Shown: in pieces, positions 1-8,369 of the stretch
How positions within the stretch are numbered: position 1 is the first letter of the stretch
Layout: each line of letters opens with the position of its first letter
From: Streptomyces sp. NBC_00083
GTDB taxonomy: Bacteria > Actinomycetota > Actinomycetes > Streptomycetales > Streptomycetaceae
NCBI RefSeq assembly: GCF_026343295.1
Contig: NZ_JAPELY010000004.1
Span: 434,001-498,000 of the forward strand
Direction of reading: 5' to 3'
Length of the DNA: 64,000 bases
Translations under genes and position numbers: made by a program
Notes under the pieces: generated by a model
Seen by the model: only the letters and a program-made list of their open reading frames with translations
Databases searched by the model: none
Told to the model about the DNA's origin: nothing

Positions 1-501
1 GGCAAGGCGTGGATCGTCGACAACCAGTCGTTGCAGGGGCTGCTCGCCCGGCTGCTGCACACGCCCGCCCCGGGGGTGGTGTGGGCGGCGGCCGCGGGGG
101 CCGTCGGAGCCGCTGGACTGTGGGCCGCCCGGCGCACCGGCGAACGGTGGGCGCTGCTGGTGAGCGCGTTCACCGCCCTCCTCGTCTCTCCCATCAGCTG
201 GTCGCACCACTGGGTGTGGTGCGTCCCGCTGATCGCGCTGACGGCGGCCGAGGGGCGGACCCGTACGGCCGTCCTGCTCGCCGCCGTCTTCACCGCCCGC
301 ACCCTCTGGCTCGTGCCACACGCGGGCGATCTCGACCTCCGGCTACCGCTGTGGCAGCAGCCGTTGGCGTCGCCCTATCCGCTGGCCGGGCTCGCGGTGG
401 TGGCCTGGGCCGGCGTCTCGGCGGGCCGCTCCCGCGCAGAACGGCCGGGCGCCGACGCTCAGTTGCCCGCGAGGAGTTCGTCCGCGTCCATGATCCGGTA
501 G
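1..501 (+). CDS. GT87-type mannosyltransferase, C-terminal part (partial)
   Basis: The reading frame is open from the first base, so the start lies outside the window and 166 residues are visible. The fragment begins with a NQSLQGLLARL stretch and holds several hydrophobic helices. Around visible residues 62-73 it carries SPISWSHHWVW, a pattern typical of the polyprenol-phosphate-mannose dependent GT87 (DUF2029) membrane glycosyltransferases that work on lipoglycans or glycoproteins at the cytoplasmic membrane. The last 43 bases overlap the 3' end of the convergent helicase gene. The acceptor cannot be told from this piece. Confidence 0.75.
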   Translation, partial: GKAWIVDNQSLQGLLARLLHTPAPGVVWAAAAGAVGAAGLWAARRTGERWALLVSAFTALLVSPISWSHHWVWCVPLIALTAAEGRTRTAVLLAAVFTARTLWLVPHAGDLDLRLPLWQQPLASPYPLAGLAVVAWAGVSAGRSRAERPGADAQLPARSSSASMIR

Positions 502-2102
502 GCGTAGCCCTGCTCGGCGAGGAAGCGCTGGCGGTGGGCGGCGAAGTCCTGGTCGATGGTGTCGCGGGCGACCACCGAGTAGAAGTGCGCCTGGTGGCCG
601 TCGGCCTTCGGGCGCAGCACCCGGCCGAGCCGCTGGGCCTCCTCCTGGCGGGAGCCGAACGTGCCGGACACCTGGATGGCGACGGTCGCCTCCGGCAGGT
701 CGATCGAGAAGTTGGCGACCTTCGACACCACGAGCACGCTGATCTCGCCCTCGCGGAACGCGCCGAAGAGCTTCTCGCGCTGCGCGTTGGACGTCTCGCC
801 CTTGATGACGGGCGCGTTCAAGTGCTCGCCCAGCTCGTCGAGTTGGTCGATGTACTGGCCGATCACGAGGATCTGCTGGCCGGCGAACTTCCGTACCAGC
901 GCCTCCGTGACCTTCCGCTTCGTCGCGGTCGTCGCACAGAAGCGGTACTTCTCCTCCGTCTCGGCCGTCGCGTAGGCCAGGCGCTCGGAGTCGGTGAGGT
1001 TGACGCGGACCTCGACGCAGTCGGCGGGCGCGATGTAGCCCTGCGCCTCGATCTCCTTCCACGGCGCGTCGAACCGCTTCGGCCCGATCAGCGAGAACAC
1101 GTCCGACTCGCGGCCGTCCTCGCGCACCAGTGTCGCGGTGAGGCCGAGGCGGCGGCGGGCCTGGAGGTCGGCGGTGAACTTGAAGACCGGCGCGGGCAGC
1201 AGGTGCACCTCGTCGTAGACGATCAGGCCCCAGTCGCGCGAGTCGAACAGCTCCAGGTGCGCGTAGACGCCCTTGCGGCGGGTCGTGAGCACCTGGTACG
1301 TGGCGATCGTGACCGGGCGGATCTCCTTCTTCGTGCCGCTGTACTCGCCGATCTCCTCCTCGGTCAGGCTGGTGCGCTTGACCAGCTCGTGCTTCCACTG
1401 GCGGGCCGAGACGGTGTTGGTGACCAGGATCAGCGTGGTGGCCTTCGCCTCGGCCATCGCGCCCGCGCCGACCAGCGTCTTGCCGGCGCCGCAGGGCAGC
1501 ACGACCACACCGCTGCCGCCGTGCCAGAACCCCTCGACGGCCTGCTTCTGGTACGGACGCAGGCTCCAGCCGTCCTCGGCCAGCTCGATGGGGTGCGCCT
1601 CGCCGTCGACGTAGCCGGCGAGGTCCTCGGCCGGCCAGCCCAGCTTCAGGAGGGTCTGCTTGATCTGGCCGCGCTCGGAGGGGTGCACGGCGACCGTGTC
1701 CGGGTCGAGGCGGGCGCCGACCAGCGGGGTGACCTTCTTCGAGCGCAGGATCTCCTCCAGCACCGGACGGTCGGTCGAGGTGAGGACCAGGCCGTGGACG
1801 GGGTGCTTGGAGAGGGTGAGGCGGCCGTAGCGGGCCATCGTCTCGGCGATGTCGACGAGGAGGGCGTGCGGGACCGGGTAGCGCGAGTACTCCACCAGCG
1901 CGTCGACGACCTGCTCCGCGTCATGCCCGGCGGCCCGCGCGTTCCACAGGCCCAGCGGCGTCACGCGGTAGGTGTGGATGTGCTCGGGCGCGCGCTCCAG
2001 CTCGGCGAAGGGCGCGATGGCACGACGGCAGGCGTCGGCCTGGTCGTGGTCGACCTCGAGGAGCAGGGTCTTGTCGCTCTGGACGATGAGTGGTCCGGTC
2101 AC
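459..2102 (-). CDS. DNA repair helicase, XPB family
   Basis: Superfamily 2 helicase of the bacterial XPB type, 547 residues. Residues about 74-157 form an N-terminal XPB domain. Walker A is PCGAGKT near residue 204, the DEVH box near 297, GLTATLVREDG with the XPB-specific RED motif near 325, and the arginine-finger motif AQRLGRVLRPK near 490. I place the start at the GTG ending at 2102: it is preceded by a GAAGGGA ribosome site and gives the length I expect for the family, while the upstream extension to 2246 is proline-rich and unlike it. Likely role is duplex unwinding in DNA repair. A gene at 4321-6840 encodes a protein that shares its N-terminal domain. Confidence 0.92.
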   Translation of the reverse strand: MTGPLIVQSDKTLLLEVDHDQADACRRAIAPFAELERAPEHIHTYRVTPLGLWNARAAGHDAEQVVDALVEYSRYPVPHALLVDIAETMARYGRLTLSKHPVHGLVLTSTDRPVLEEILRSKKVTPLVGARLDPDTVAVHPSERGQIKQTLLKLGWPAEDLAGYVDGEAHPIELAEDGWSLRPYQKQAVEGFWHGGSGVVVLPCGAGKTLVGAGAMAEAKATTLILVTNTVSARQWKHELVKRTSLTEEEIGEYSGTKKEIRPVTIATYQVLTTRRKGVYAHLELFDSRDWGLIVYDEVHLLPAPVFKFTADLQARRRLGLTATLVREDGRESDVFSLIGPKRFDAPWKEIEAQGYIAPADCVEVRVNLTDSERLAYATAETEEKYRFCATTATKRKVTEALVRKFAGQQILVIGQYIDQLDELGEHLNAPVIKGETSNAQREKLFGAFREGEISVLVVSKVANFSIDLPEATVAIQVSGTFGSRQEEAQRLGRVLRPKADGHQAHFYSVVARDTIDQDFAAHRQRFLAEQGYAYRIMDADELLAGN

Positions 2103-2312
2103 CTGGGTGATGTCCCTTCCGACGGATGGCCACCCGGGAGGGGCGGGCAAACTTCCAGTCTGCCGCATCGGGCGGCCGGGCGGGGCCCCGGCCGTGTGCG
2201 GGGGGCGGGGTTTCAACACCGGGTGATTCGGAAGGGGCCCGAGCATAGGCGGTTGATCCCGGCGGGTCTAAGGTCTGAAATCCAGGACCAGAACGATGGG
2301 GGGCGCCAGGCC

Positions 2313-2564
2313 GTGGAACAGGACGATGCCGTGATCGGCTGCTCCGGAGTGCTGCTCGTCGCCACCCGCGGACCCGCCGCTCCCGGCGAGGTCGTGGTGA
2401 GCGTCCGCGGCGGCACGGAGGCCTTCCTCGCCTGGTCGGAGGAGCCCCTCCCGAAGGGGGCGACCGTGCTCGTGATCGGATCCCGCGGCACCCGCCAAGT
2501 GGACGTCATCGAGTGGGCCGATCCGTTGGACGCGTTGGGCGGCCCTCCCGCCGACGCCGGCTAG
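2313..2564 (+). CDS. small NfeD-like OB-fold protein
   Basis: Short 83-residue protein starting at GTG and ending 26 bp before the flotillin gene, so probably co-transcribed with it. The sequence is beta-rich, with GCSGVLLVATRG near residue 8, a P-G-E-V-V-V turn and KGATVLVIGSRG near residue 53. This spacing of glycines and valines resembles the C-terminal OB-fold of NfeD proteins, which are usual partners of SPFH proteins. It has no membrane segment, unlike full NfeD. The family call is my inference from pattern and context; the gene itself is well supported by codon use and position. Confidence 0.6.
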   Translation: MEQDDAVIGCSGVLLVATRGPAAPGEVVVSVRGGTEAFLAWSEEPLPKGATVLVIGSRGTRQVDVIEWADPLDALGGPPADAG

Positions 2565-2590
2565 ACGTTTCGTTTCTAAGGAGACAAAGG

Positions 2591-3769
2591 ATGTTCGGTT
2601 ACCGGGTGCCCGCCCCCGACGAGGCGATGCTGATCTCGGGTGGCAGGCGCGGTCTCGGGGGCGCCCCGTTCCGTGTCGTGACCGGCCACGGCAAGTTCGT
2701 CCTGCCGGTCTTCCGCAAGACCCGCTTCCTCACGCTGTCGATGTGCGAGGCGGAGGTCACCGAGACGTGTGTGACCAAGCAGGGCATCGCGCTGCACGTG
2801 CGGGCCGTGATCGCGTTCAAGGTCGGCAACGACAACGAGTCGATCGTCAACGCGGGCCAGCGCTTCCTGTCCGACCAGGACCAGATGTCCGTCCTGACCG
2901 GCCGGATCTTCGCGGGCCACCTGCGGTCCATCATCGGCTCGATGACGGTGGAGGAGATCGTCACCGAGCGGCAGAAGCTCGCCGCGGAGGTCCTGGAGAC
3001 CTCGAAGACGGAGATGGCGAAGATCGGGCTCATCGTCGACTCGCTGCAGATCCAGTCGATCGACGACGGCGACACCGGCTACATCGACGCGATGTCCGCG
3101 CCGCACAAGGCCGCGATCCAGCGGGCCGCGCAGATCGCCCAGGCGCAGGCGACGCAGGCGTCCGTCGAGGCGGAGCAGGTCGCGGCGCGCAACCAGGCGG
3201 AGTACGCGCGGCAGACGGCGGTCGTCAAGGCCGAGTACTCCGCGGAGGTCGACCGCGCCCAGGCACACGCCGCGCAGGCCGGGCCGCTCGCCCAGGCCCA
3301 CGCGCAGCAGGAGGTGCTCGCGGCCCAGACCGAACTCGCCCAGCGGGCGGCCGAGTTGCGCCAGCAGCAACTCGTCGCCGAGATCGTCAAGCCGGCGCAG
3401 GCGGAGGCCGAGCGCATCAAGGTGCTCGCGATCGCCGAGGCGGAGCGGATGAAGATCCAGGCGGAGGCGGCGGCGTCGTACGACCGTGTCGCGCTCGACC
3501 GGATGCTCATCGACCAGCTGCCGCAGATCGTGAAGGAAGCGGCGGGGGGTCTGGCGGGGGCGAACGTCAACGTCCTCAACGGGGCGGACGGGCTGGGAGA
3601 GATCGCGGCGGGGCTCGTCGGCCAGGGGCTGACGATCCTGGACTCCGTCCGGCAGAACCTTTCCGGCTCGGCGTCCGGGGACTCCAAGAGCGGGGCTCAG
3701 CTGTCCCTGCCGGGGCTGTTGTCGGGGAAGCCGGAGGGTAAGGGTGACGGGCCGGTGAACCTGGACTAG
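2591..3769 (+). CDS. flotillin-like SPFH domain protein
   Basis: A 392-residue protein with an N-terminal SPFH/band-7 domain (about residues 1-200). A long Ala/Glu/Gln-rich coiled coil follows (about 200-320, with many AQA and EAE heptads), then a C-terminal tail with a Gly-rich stretch, the usual flotillin layout. No clear transmembrane helix is seen; flotillins attach through an N-terminal hairpin or acylation. The start at ATG 2591 follows a strong AAGGAG site (2578-2583). The family organises membrane microdomains and affects fluidity and secretion. It is paired with the small NfeD-like gene just upstream and followed by a perfect GC-rich hairpin. Confidence 0.88.
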   Translation: MFGYRVPAPDEAMLISGGRRGLGGAPFRVVTGHGKFVLPVFRKTRFLTLSMCEAEVTETCVTKQGIALHVRAVIAFKVGNDNESIVNAGQRFLSDQDQMSVLTGRIFAGHLRSIIGSMTVEEIVTERQKLAAEVLETSKTEMAKIGLIVDSLQIQSIDDGDTGYIDAMSAPHKAAIQRAAQIAQAQATQASVEAEQVAARNQAEYARQTAVVKAEYSAEVDRAQAHAAQAGPLAQAHAQQEVLAAQTELAQRAAELRQQQLVAEIVKPAQAEAERIKVLAIAEAERMKIQAEAAASYDRVALDRMLIDQLPQIVKEAAGGLAGANVNVLNGADGLGEIAAGLVGQGLTILDSVRQNLSGSASGDSKSGAQLSLPGLLSGKPEGKGDGPVNLD

Positions 3770-3775
3770 CCCTTG

Positions 3776-3810
3776 CGGGGCGGGCCCCCTTTGGCCGGGG
3801 GCCCGCCCCG
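3776..3810 (+). terminator. perfect-stem terminator after the flotillin gene
   Basis: The 14-base arms CGGGGCGGGCCCCC and GGGGGCCCGCCCCG are exactly complementary around a 7-base loop, seven bases after the flotillin stop. There is no U-tract, as is common for Streptomyces terminators. Confidence 0.8.
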
Positions 3811-3839
3811 AGGCCCCCACCCCGGGGCGGGCCCCGGCA

Positions 3840-4310
3840 CCCCCCTGCGTGCGGTCCGTGGCCCGTGCCGCGTCCCGCGCAGTTCCCCGCGCCCCTGAAA
3901 ACCCCGGTCGTCTGCGGACCGTGCTCGCGTCTCGCGCAGTTCCCCGCGCCCCTGGGGCGCTTGCCCTTGGCAGGGTGCCCAGTTGCGGCATAGCCAGCCT
4001 GTCGGGCGTTTGAGGACGAGCGCCCTTCAGGCGCGAACGGGGTCTGGGGCGGAGCCCCAGGTCCTGAACCTCAGCCCCACTCCCCCGGAGGGTTTCGGGA
4101 AGGGGCGGGGTGGGGCCTCCCCGGGGTCTGGGGCGGAGCCCCAGCAACCCCCGCTTTCGTCTGCGGACCGTGCCCGCGTCTCGCGCAGTTCCCCGCGCCC
4201 CTAACGACGTAGGGCACCCGGAGCCGCAGCCCGGAGCCCGCGCCCGCCGCGGCGGAGCCGCGCGAATGGCTCAGCCCCGCGCCTAGTAGGGCGCCCGGCA
4301 CCGAGCCCAC
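3840..4310 (-). repeat. gene-end mosaic repeat block 1
   Basis: This block lies between two convergent genes and holds no plausible gene. It is a patchwork of modules that recur in seven other gaps of the window. The modules are the 20-mer GGGGCGCGGGGAACTGCGCG (here as its complement), a CACGGTCCGCAGACGAAAGC segment, the hairpin TGGGGCGGAGCCCCA at 4044-4058 and 4129-4143, a GGGTTTCGGGAAGGGGCGGG stretch, and a GTTTGAGGACGAGCGC segment. All copies here run on the minus strand. The final part (about 4200-4290) has the CACCCGG...GCCGCGGCGGAGCCGCG module also seen near 18750, 31850 and 40500. Confidence 0.9.
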
Positions 4311-4320
4311 CCCGGCGGGG

Positions 4321-6840
4321 TCAGGGGGTGGGGTCGTCGGCTAGTTCGGATACGCCGGTGATGCGGTGGAGGGGGTACGTGCGGACCTCGTCCGCCGTGT
4401 GGTCGTAGGCCGTCACGAACCCCCCTTCCACCCGCACCGGCGCAATGACCCGCTGACTCGCCGCACCCTCCGCGTTGACGTAGCCGATCCACACCGCCGA
4501 CCCCGTCATCGCCGCCGCCTGCACCGTCGCCAGCGTCTCCGCCGACGACGTGCGCGGCAGGGCGCCGTCCGTGCGGGCGGACTCCGGCTGGTCCTTGCGG
4601 ACGACCGTCGCCGCCGTGTCGCCCGCCCGGATCGCCCGTACCGCCGCGTCGAGCAGGGTTTCGTCGGGGTGCGGAGGACCGTCCGGCACGGGCACGGGGG
4701 CCGAACGGCGCGGCGTGCGGCGGGAGTCGGCGCGGGTGATCAGGACATCGCCCTCGGCGGATTCCGCGGCCGGCGCGTACCCCATCGAACGCAGCCCGTC
4801 GAGCAGCGCGCCCGGCTCGGCCGTGGTGGCCAGGACCGTCGGGGCGAGGCGGCGCAGCCGCAGGGGCTGGCTGCGCTTGTCGGCCATGATCTCGCCCAGC
4901 ATCGCCTCGTCGTCGCAGCGTACGTACGCCGAAGCGGCGCCCACCCGCAGATGCCCGTGGCGCCGGGCCACGTCGTCGATCAAGTAGCTGAGCGGCTGCG
5001 GCACCGGCGTGCGGCTGTGCTCGGTGAGGAAGGCCTGGAGGTCGGAGGCGGTCCGGCCGGCGTCGAGGGCGCGGCGCACCGAGCCCGCCGTGAAGCGGTA
5101 GACGGTCGCGCCGCCCTTGGACTCGATGTCGGCGAGCACCCCGAGCATCGCGGCGAGCGGCCGTCTCAGCGGGCCGGGCGCGACCGCCGTGAGGTCGGCC
5201 TGGAGCAGGACGTGGTCGACGGGTTCGGGCAGGTGCGGGGCGAGGGCCTGCGCGGCGAGCCCGCCGAGCGCCTCGCGTTCGGCGGCCCCGGCGGCCCCGG
5301 TGAGCAGCACGCGGCCGTGCGTGGTGAGCGCGCCCCGGCCGGTCACGCCCAGCAACTCCGCCTCGGACAGCGTCCATTGGGCGAGCCGCGAGCGCAGGTC
5401 GTCGGGCCCGCTGCGCGCCGGGTGCTCCCAGCGCAGCCGGGCGAGGAGCGAGCCGGGCTCGGGCGAGGTGGCCTCGGGCAGCGTGGTGAGCAGGGCCAGG
5501 ACGCGGTGGCGTACCTCGGGCGCGGGGGAGCGGTCGAGGTCGGGGCCGAGCGCGGCGAGCGTACGGCCCTTGGTGTCCTGCTCGCCGACGAGCCCGGCGG
5601 TGCGGGTCGCCGCGAGCCAGGCCACCGCGAGCCGTGCCCAGCGCTCGGCGGGCGGGAGATCGAGCCAGTCGTCGTACTCGGGGGTCGGCGCGTACCGCTC
5701 GTCCGCCTCGCCGTCGGACGCCAACAGGCCTGCCGCGTAAGCGAGTTCGAGCCAGAACGCGGTGACCGGCTCGGACAGGTCAAGAGCGGTCGCGGTGCGT
5801 TTGAGGTCGCGTACGGACAGACCGCCGGCGCGCAGCACGGCCGGGCCGCCCTCGTTCCACTCGGCGAGCAGGTCCTCGACGGTGGTCAGTGCGGTGAACG
5901 CCTGGCCCGCGGCCGCGGCGTCCACAACCTGTGGACGGTATTCGCGCAGGGGCGCGACGGCGGGTGCCGTCGGCTCGGTGGTGCGGTGCGCGCGCCCGGC
6001 GCGCAGATGCAGGGCCACCTCGCGCGGCAGCACCAGGGTGCGCGCCGAGGCCGGGAGCAGCAGGCCGTGGTCGCGCAGCCAGCGCACCGGCGGCGGCGGA
6101 TCGGCCGACACCTCGCCGTACGGCGGGCCCCACACCAGCCGGTCCAGGACGGTCAGCGCGTCGGACGGCGCCGAGTCCAGCAGCTCGGCCATCCGCGCGC
6201 GGTCGGTGAACAGGGAGGTCAGCGCGGCGACCGCGGACACCGGGTCGTGGGTCGCGGGGAGGCCCGCGGCCTGGAGGATCTCCTGGACGCGGCCCGGCGA
6301 CATCCCCGACGTCGCCTCGGCGACGGTCGGGCCGAGGCCGGTGGGGGAGGGGTGCGTGGGCGAGGGGGCGAGCAGTTCGCGGGCGGTACGCACCAGGCGC
6401 AGCCGGTCGTCACCGCCCCACACCAGGGCCTGCTCGCGCAGCGCGGCGAGCGCGCCGGGCAGCGCGCGCTCGACCTGGAGGTCGCCGTCGTCCCCGGCGA
6501 GCAGGGCGCGCACCGCCTCGTACGGGGCCGGGTCCGGCGCCACGGCCAGGACCTGGGCGGTCTGGAGCGCGAACGTGTCGAGCCGCTCCAGGGCGCGGAC
6601 GACGGAGGCGCGGGTGCCGGCGCGGGTGGCGAGCTGGGTGAGGTCGCCCGGCACGGGCGAGAGCAGATCGGGCCGGGCCCGCAGCAGCGCGGCGAGGGAC
6701 TCGTCGGGGCGGGCGCGCAGGGACTCGGCGAGGGTGCGGGGTGCCGGAGCGGTGGCCGGTGCCGGGGTACGGGGTGCCGTGGCGGCGGTGTCGGCTGCCG
6801 CGGCAGCTCTGTTCGTCGCGCCGGTCGTTCCTTCGGGCAC
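4321..6840 (-). CDS. helicase-associated protein with XPB-N-like and WYL-like domains
   Basis: An 839-residue protein without Walker motifs. The first 60 residues are Ala/Pro-rich. Residues about 610-700 (from PVPQPLSYLIDDVARRHGHL to the GLRSMGYAP region) align well by eye with residues 74-157 of the XPB helicase at 459-2102, which fits the XPB/Ssl2-like domain known as Helicase_C_3. The last 70 residues (VWIGYVNAEG ... ITGVSEL) look like a WYL ligand-binding domain. The start is GTG ending at 6840, four to five bases after CAGGAGG; the in-frame extension to 6882 lacks a site. Suggested role: non-catalytic partner or regulator of XPB; this is inferred. Confidence 0.8.
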   Translation of the reverse strand: MPEGTTGATNRAAAAADTAATAPRTPAPATAPAPRTLAESLRARPDESLAALLRARPDLLSPVPGDLTQLATRAGTRASVVRALERLDTFALQTAQVLAVAPDPAPYEAVRALLAGDDGDLQVERALPGALAALREQALVWGGDDRLRLVRTARELLAPSPTHPSPTGLGPTVAEATSGMSPGRVQEILQAAGLPATHDPVSAVAALTSLFTDRARMAELLDSAPSDALTVLDRLVWGPPYGEVSADPPPPVRWLRDHGLLLPASARTLVLPREVALHLRAGRAHRTTEPTAPAVAPLREYRPQVVDAAAAGQAFTALTTVEDLLAEWNEGGPAVLRAGGLSVRDLKRTATALDLSEPVTAFWLELAYAAGLLASDGEADERYAPTPEYDDWLDLPPAERWARLAVAWLAATRTAGLVGEQDTKGRTLAALGPDLDRSPAPEVRHRVLALLTTLPEATSPEPGSLLARLRWEHPARSGPDDLRSRLAQWTLSEAELLGVTGRGALTTHGRVLLTGAAGAAEREALGGLAAQALAPHLPEPVDHVLLQADLTAVAPGPLRRPLAAMLGVLADIESKGGATVYRFTAGSVRRALDAGRTASDLQAFLTEHSRTPVPQPLSYLIDDVARRHGHLRVGAASAYVRCDDEAMLGEIMADKRSQPLRLRRLAPTVLATTAEPGALLDGLRSMGYAPAAESAEGDVLITRADSRRTPRRSAPVPVPDGPPHPDETLLDAAVRAIRAGDTAATVVRKDQPESARTDGALPRTSSAETLATVQAAAMTGSAVWIGYVNAEGAASQRVIAPVRVEGGFVTAYDHTADEVRTYPLHRITGVSELADDPTP

Positions 6841-6997
6841 GTGCGCCTCCTGATTGCGCTCGCCGGTCCCCATCCGCCCCACGGTAGCCCGTGCGCGCTA
6901 CCGTCAGGACCCGTAGCCGGTGTCCGAAACGCGGCCGGACCGGCGGGACGGCGGCTCTCAGGGTGGCCGCGGGCGGGCTCGCGGAGGGGAAACGCGC

Positions 6998-8065
6998 GTG
7001 GGGATCGAGAGCGACCAGCTGGTCTACGACTACCTGAGCCGGGTCGGTGACCTGGCCCAGCAGCGGCAACTGCCCTCCGGGGACCGGATGCGCCTGGTGT
7101 CGTCGCTGCGCGACGAGATCGACAGGCAGCGGGCGAAGTACGGGACGGAGACGCCGGCCACGGTGCGGCGCGTGCTCGGGCGGTTCGGGGCGCCGGAGGA
7201 GGTCGTGGAGCGGGCCGCGTCGGGTGCGGGGCCGGGCTCCGGCGGGTCGTACGCGGCTCCGCCCGAGCGGGCCGCGCCGGACGGGGCGGTGCCGGCTCAG
7301 CGGGACCGGCTGTTCCCCGGGCGGGGCAAACGCGTACCGCGCCCGCGGCCGCGGTCCCGGGCGGGTGAGCGGGCGGCGGAAGCTGCGCCTTCCGCGCCCT
7401 CCGTGCCGGCGCCGCCGCACCTCGCGGGCATGGACGAGCTCGGCAAGCAGGGCGACGAACCCGACTGGTGGCGGGTCGGGCCGACCGCCTCGCTCGGGGG
7501 CGACTTCGTGCCGGGGTTCGTCGGCGGGGTGGAGATCCCGGAGATACTGCGGCCGCCGGTGGACGAGGCGGAGCTCGACGAGGCGGACGAGGGCGACGCT
7601 GAGGGCGAGGGCGACGACGGGCTCGGGGAGGACGCCGACCTCGTCGAGGTGGTGCCGGAGCGGCGGTTCCGTCCGCGGCTGCGCCGACGCCGGGCCGTCG
7701 AGGCGGGGTTCGCCGGCCCGCGGGCCGGCCTCTCCAACCCCCTTCTGCTGCTGGCGGCCGTGCTGCTGGTGGCGGGCGCGCTGTTCGGCCTGTGGCTGGC
7801 GCTCGCCGCGGGCTGGCTCCTCGCGTACGCGTCGCGGCGGCTGAGCCCGGCGGAGTCGAAGTGGGCGGTGTTCGGGGTGCCGGGGCTGGCGCTGGTGGGT
7901 GGGCTCGTGTGGTTGTGGGGGCGGCAGAACGGGCGGTGGGGGGACCCGATCGGGGCGGGGGAGATGGGGGCGGCGCTGTCGGGGATGTGGCCCTGGGTGA
8001 TTCGGGTGGCGGCGGTGGGGTCGGCGGGGTTTGTGGTGTGGCGGTCCCAGCGGGGGGTTCGCTGA
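6998..8065 (+). CDS. membrane protein with N-terminal HAAS-like domain
   Basis: A 355-residue protein. Residues 1-70 (DQLVYDYLSRVGDL, SSLRDEIDRQ, VRRVLGRFGAPEEVVERA) have the helical pattern of the HAAS/DUF1700 domain found at the front of some membrane proteins. A long charged and proline-rich linker (about 75-240) contains an acidic run of Glu and Asp. The C-terminal third has about three hydrophobic helices (LLLLAAVLLVAGALFGLWLA, then two more). The start GTG 6998 follows GAGGGGA; an in-frame start at 6920 is possible but has a basic, low-complexity extension. It is divergent from the XPB-N-like gene. Function is unknown. Confidence 0.72.
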   Translation: MGIESDQLVYDYLSRVGDLAQQRQLPSGDRMRLVSSLRDEIDRQRAKYGTETPATVRRVLGRFGAPEEVVERAASGAGPGSGGSYAAPPERAAPDGAVPAQRDRLFPGRGKRVPRPRPRSRAGERAAEAAPSAPSVPAPPHLAGMDELGKQGDEPDWWRVGPTASLGGDFVPGFVGGVEIPEILRPPVDEAELDEADEGDAEGEGDDGLGEDADLVEVVPERRFRPRLRRRRAVEAGFAGPRAGLSNPLLLLAAVLLVAGALFGLWLALAAGWLLAYASRRLSPAESKWAVFGVPGLALVGGLVWLWGRQNGRWGDPIGAGEMGAALSGMWPWVIRVAAVGSAGFVVWRSQRGVR

Positions 8066-8079
8066 GGGGGGTTCTCTTC

Positions 8080-8345
8080 CCCGCCCCGCCCCTTCCCGAG
8101 ACCCTCCGGGGAACGCACCCGGCCCCGGCGGCATGCGCATCCTCAGCCCGCCCGGCGTTTGAGGACGAGCGCCCTCAAGGCGCGAACGGGGTCTGGGGCG
8201 GAGCCCCAGAGGCCCTGCTTTCGTCTGCGGACCGTGCCCGCGTCTCGCGCAGTTCCCCGCGCCCCTGGCGGGGCCGATGCCGGGCGGCACGCAGATCCTC
8301 GCTCCTCGGGGCGGGGCGGGGCGGGGCCGGGCGGGGCCGGTGCCG
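8080..8345 (-). repeat. gene-end mosaic repeat block 2
   Basis: Short copy of the mosaic in minus orientation. It runs GGGGCGGGGAAGAGAACC, CCCTTCCCGAGACCCTCC, GTTTGAGGACGAGCGC, one hairpin TGGGGCGGAGCCCCA at 8193-8207, then the CGCGCAGTTCCCCGCGCCCC 20-mer, followed by GGGGC-rich simple sequence up to the next gene. It sits after a plus-strand gene and immediately ahead of the HAD gene, so it is not confined to convergent gaps. Confidence 0.88.
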
Positions 8346-8369
8346 GGCGGGGCCGGGGAGAATGGCTGC

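Noticed and set aside
459..2246. Upstream start for XPB at 2246
   Set aside because: The extra 48 residues are proline-rich and unlike XPB proteins; GTG at 2102 has a ribosome site and gives the expected length.
9..2564. A very long plus-strand frame spanning the XPB gene region
   Set aside because: It is the antisense shadow of the XPB gene; only its last 84 codons (2313-2564) look coding. XPB has clear helicase motifs on the other strand.
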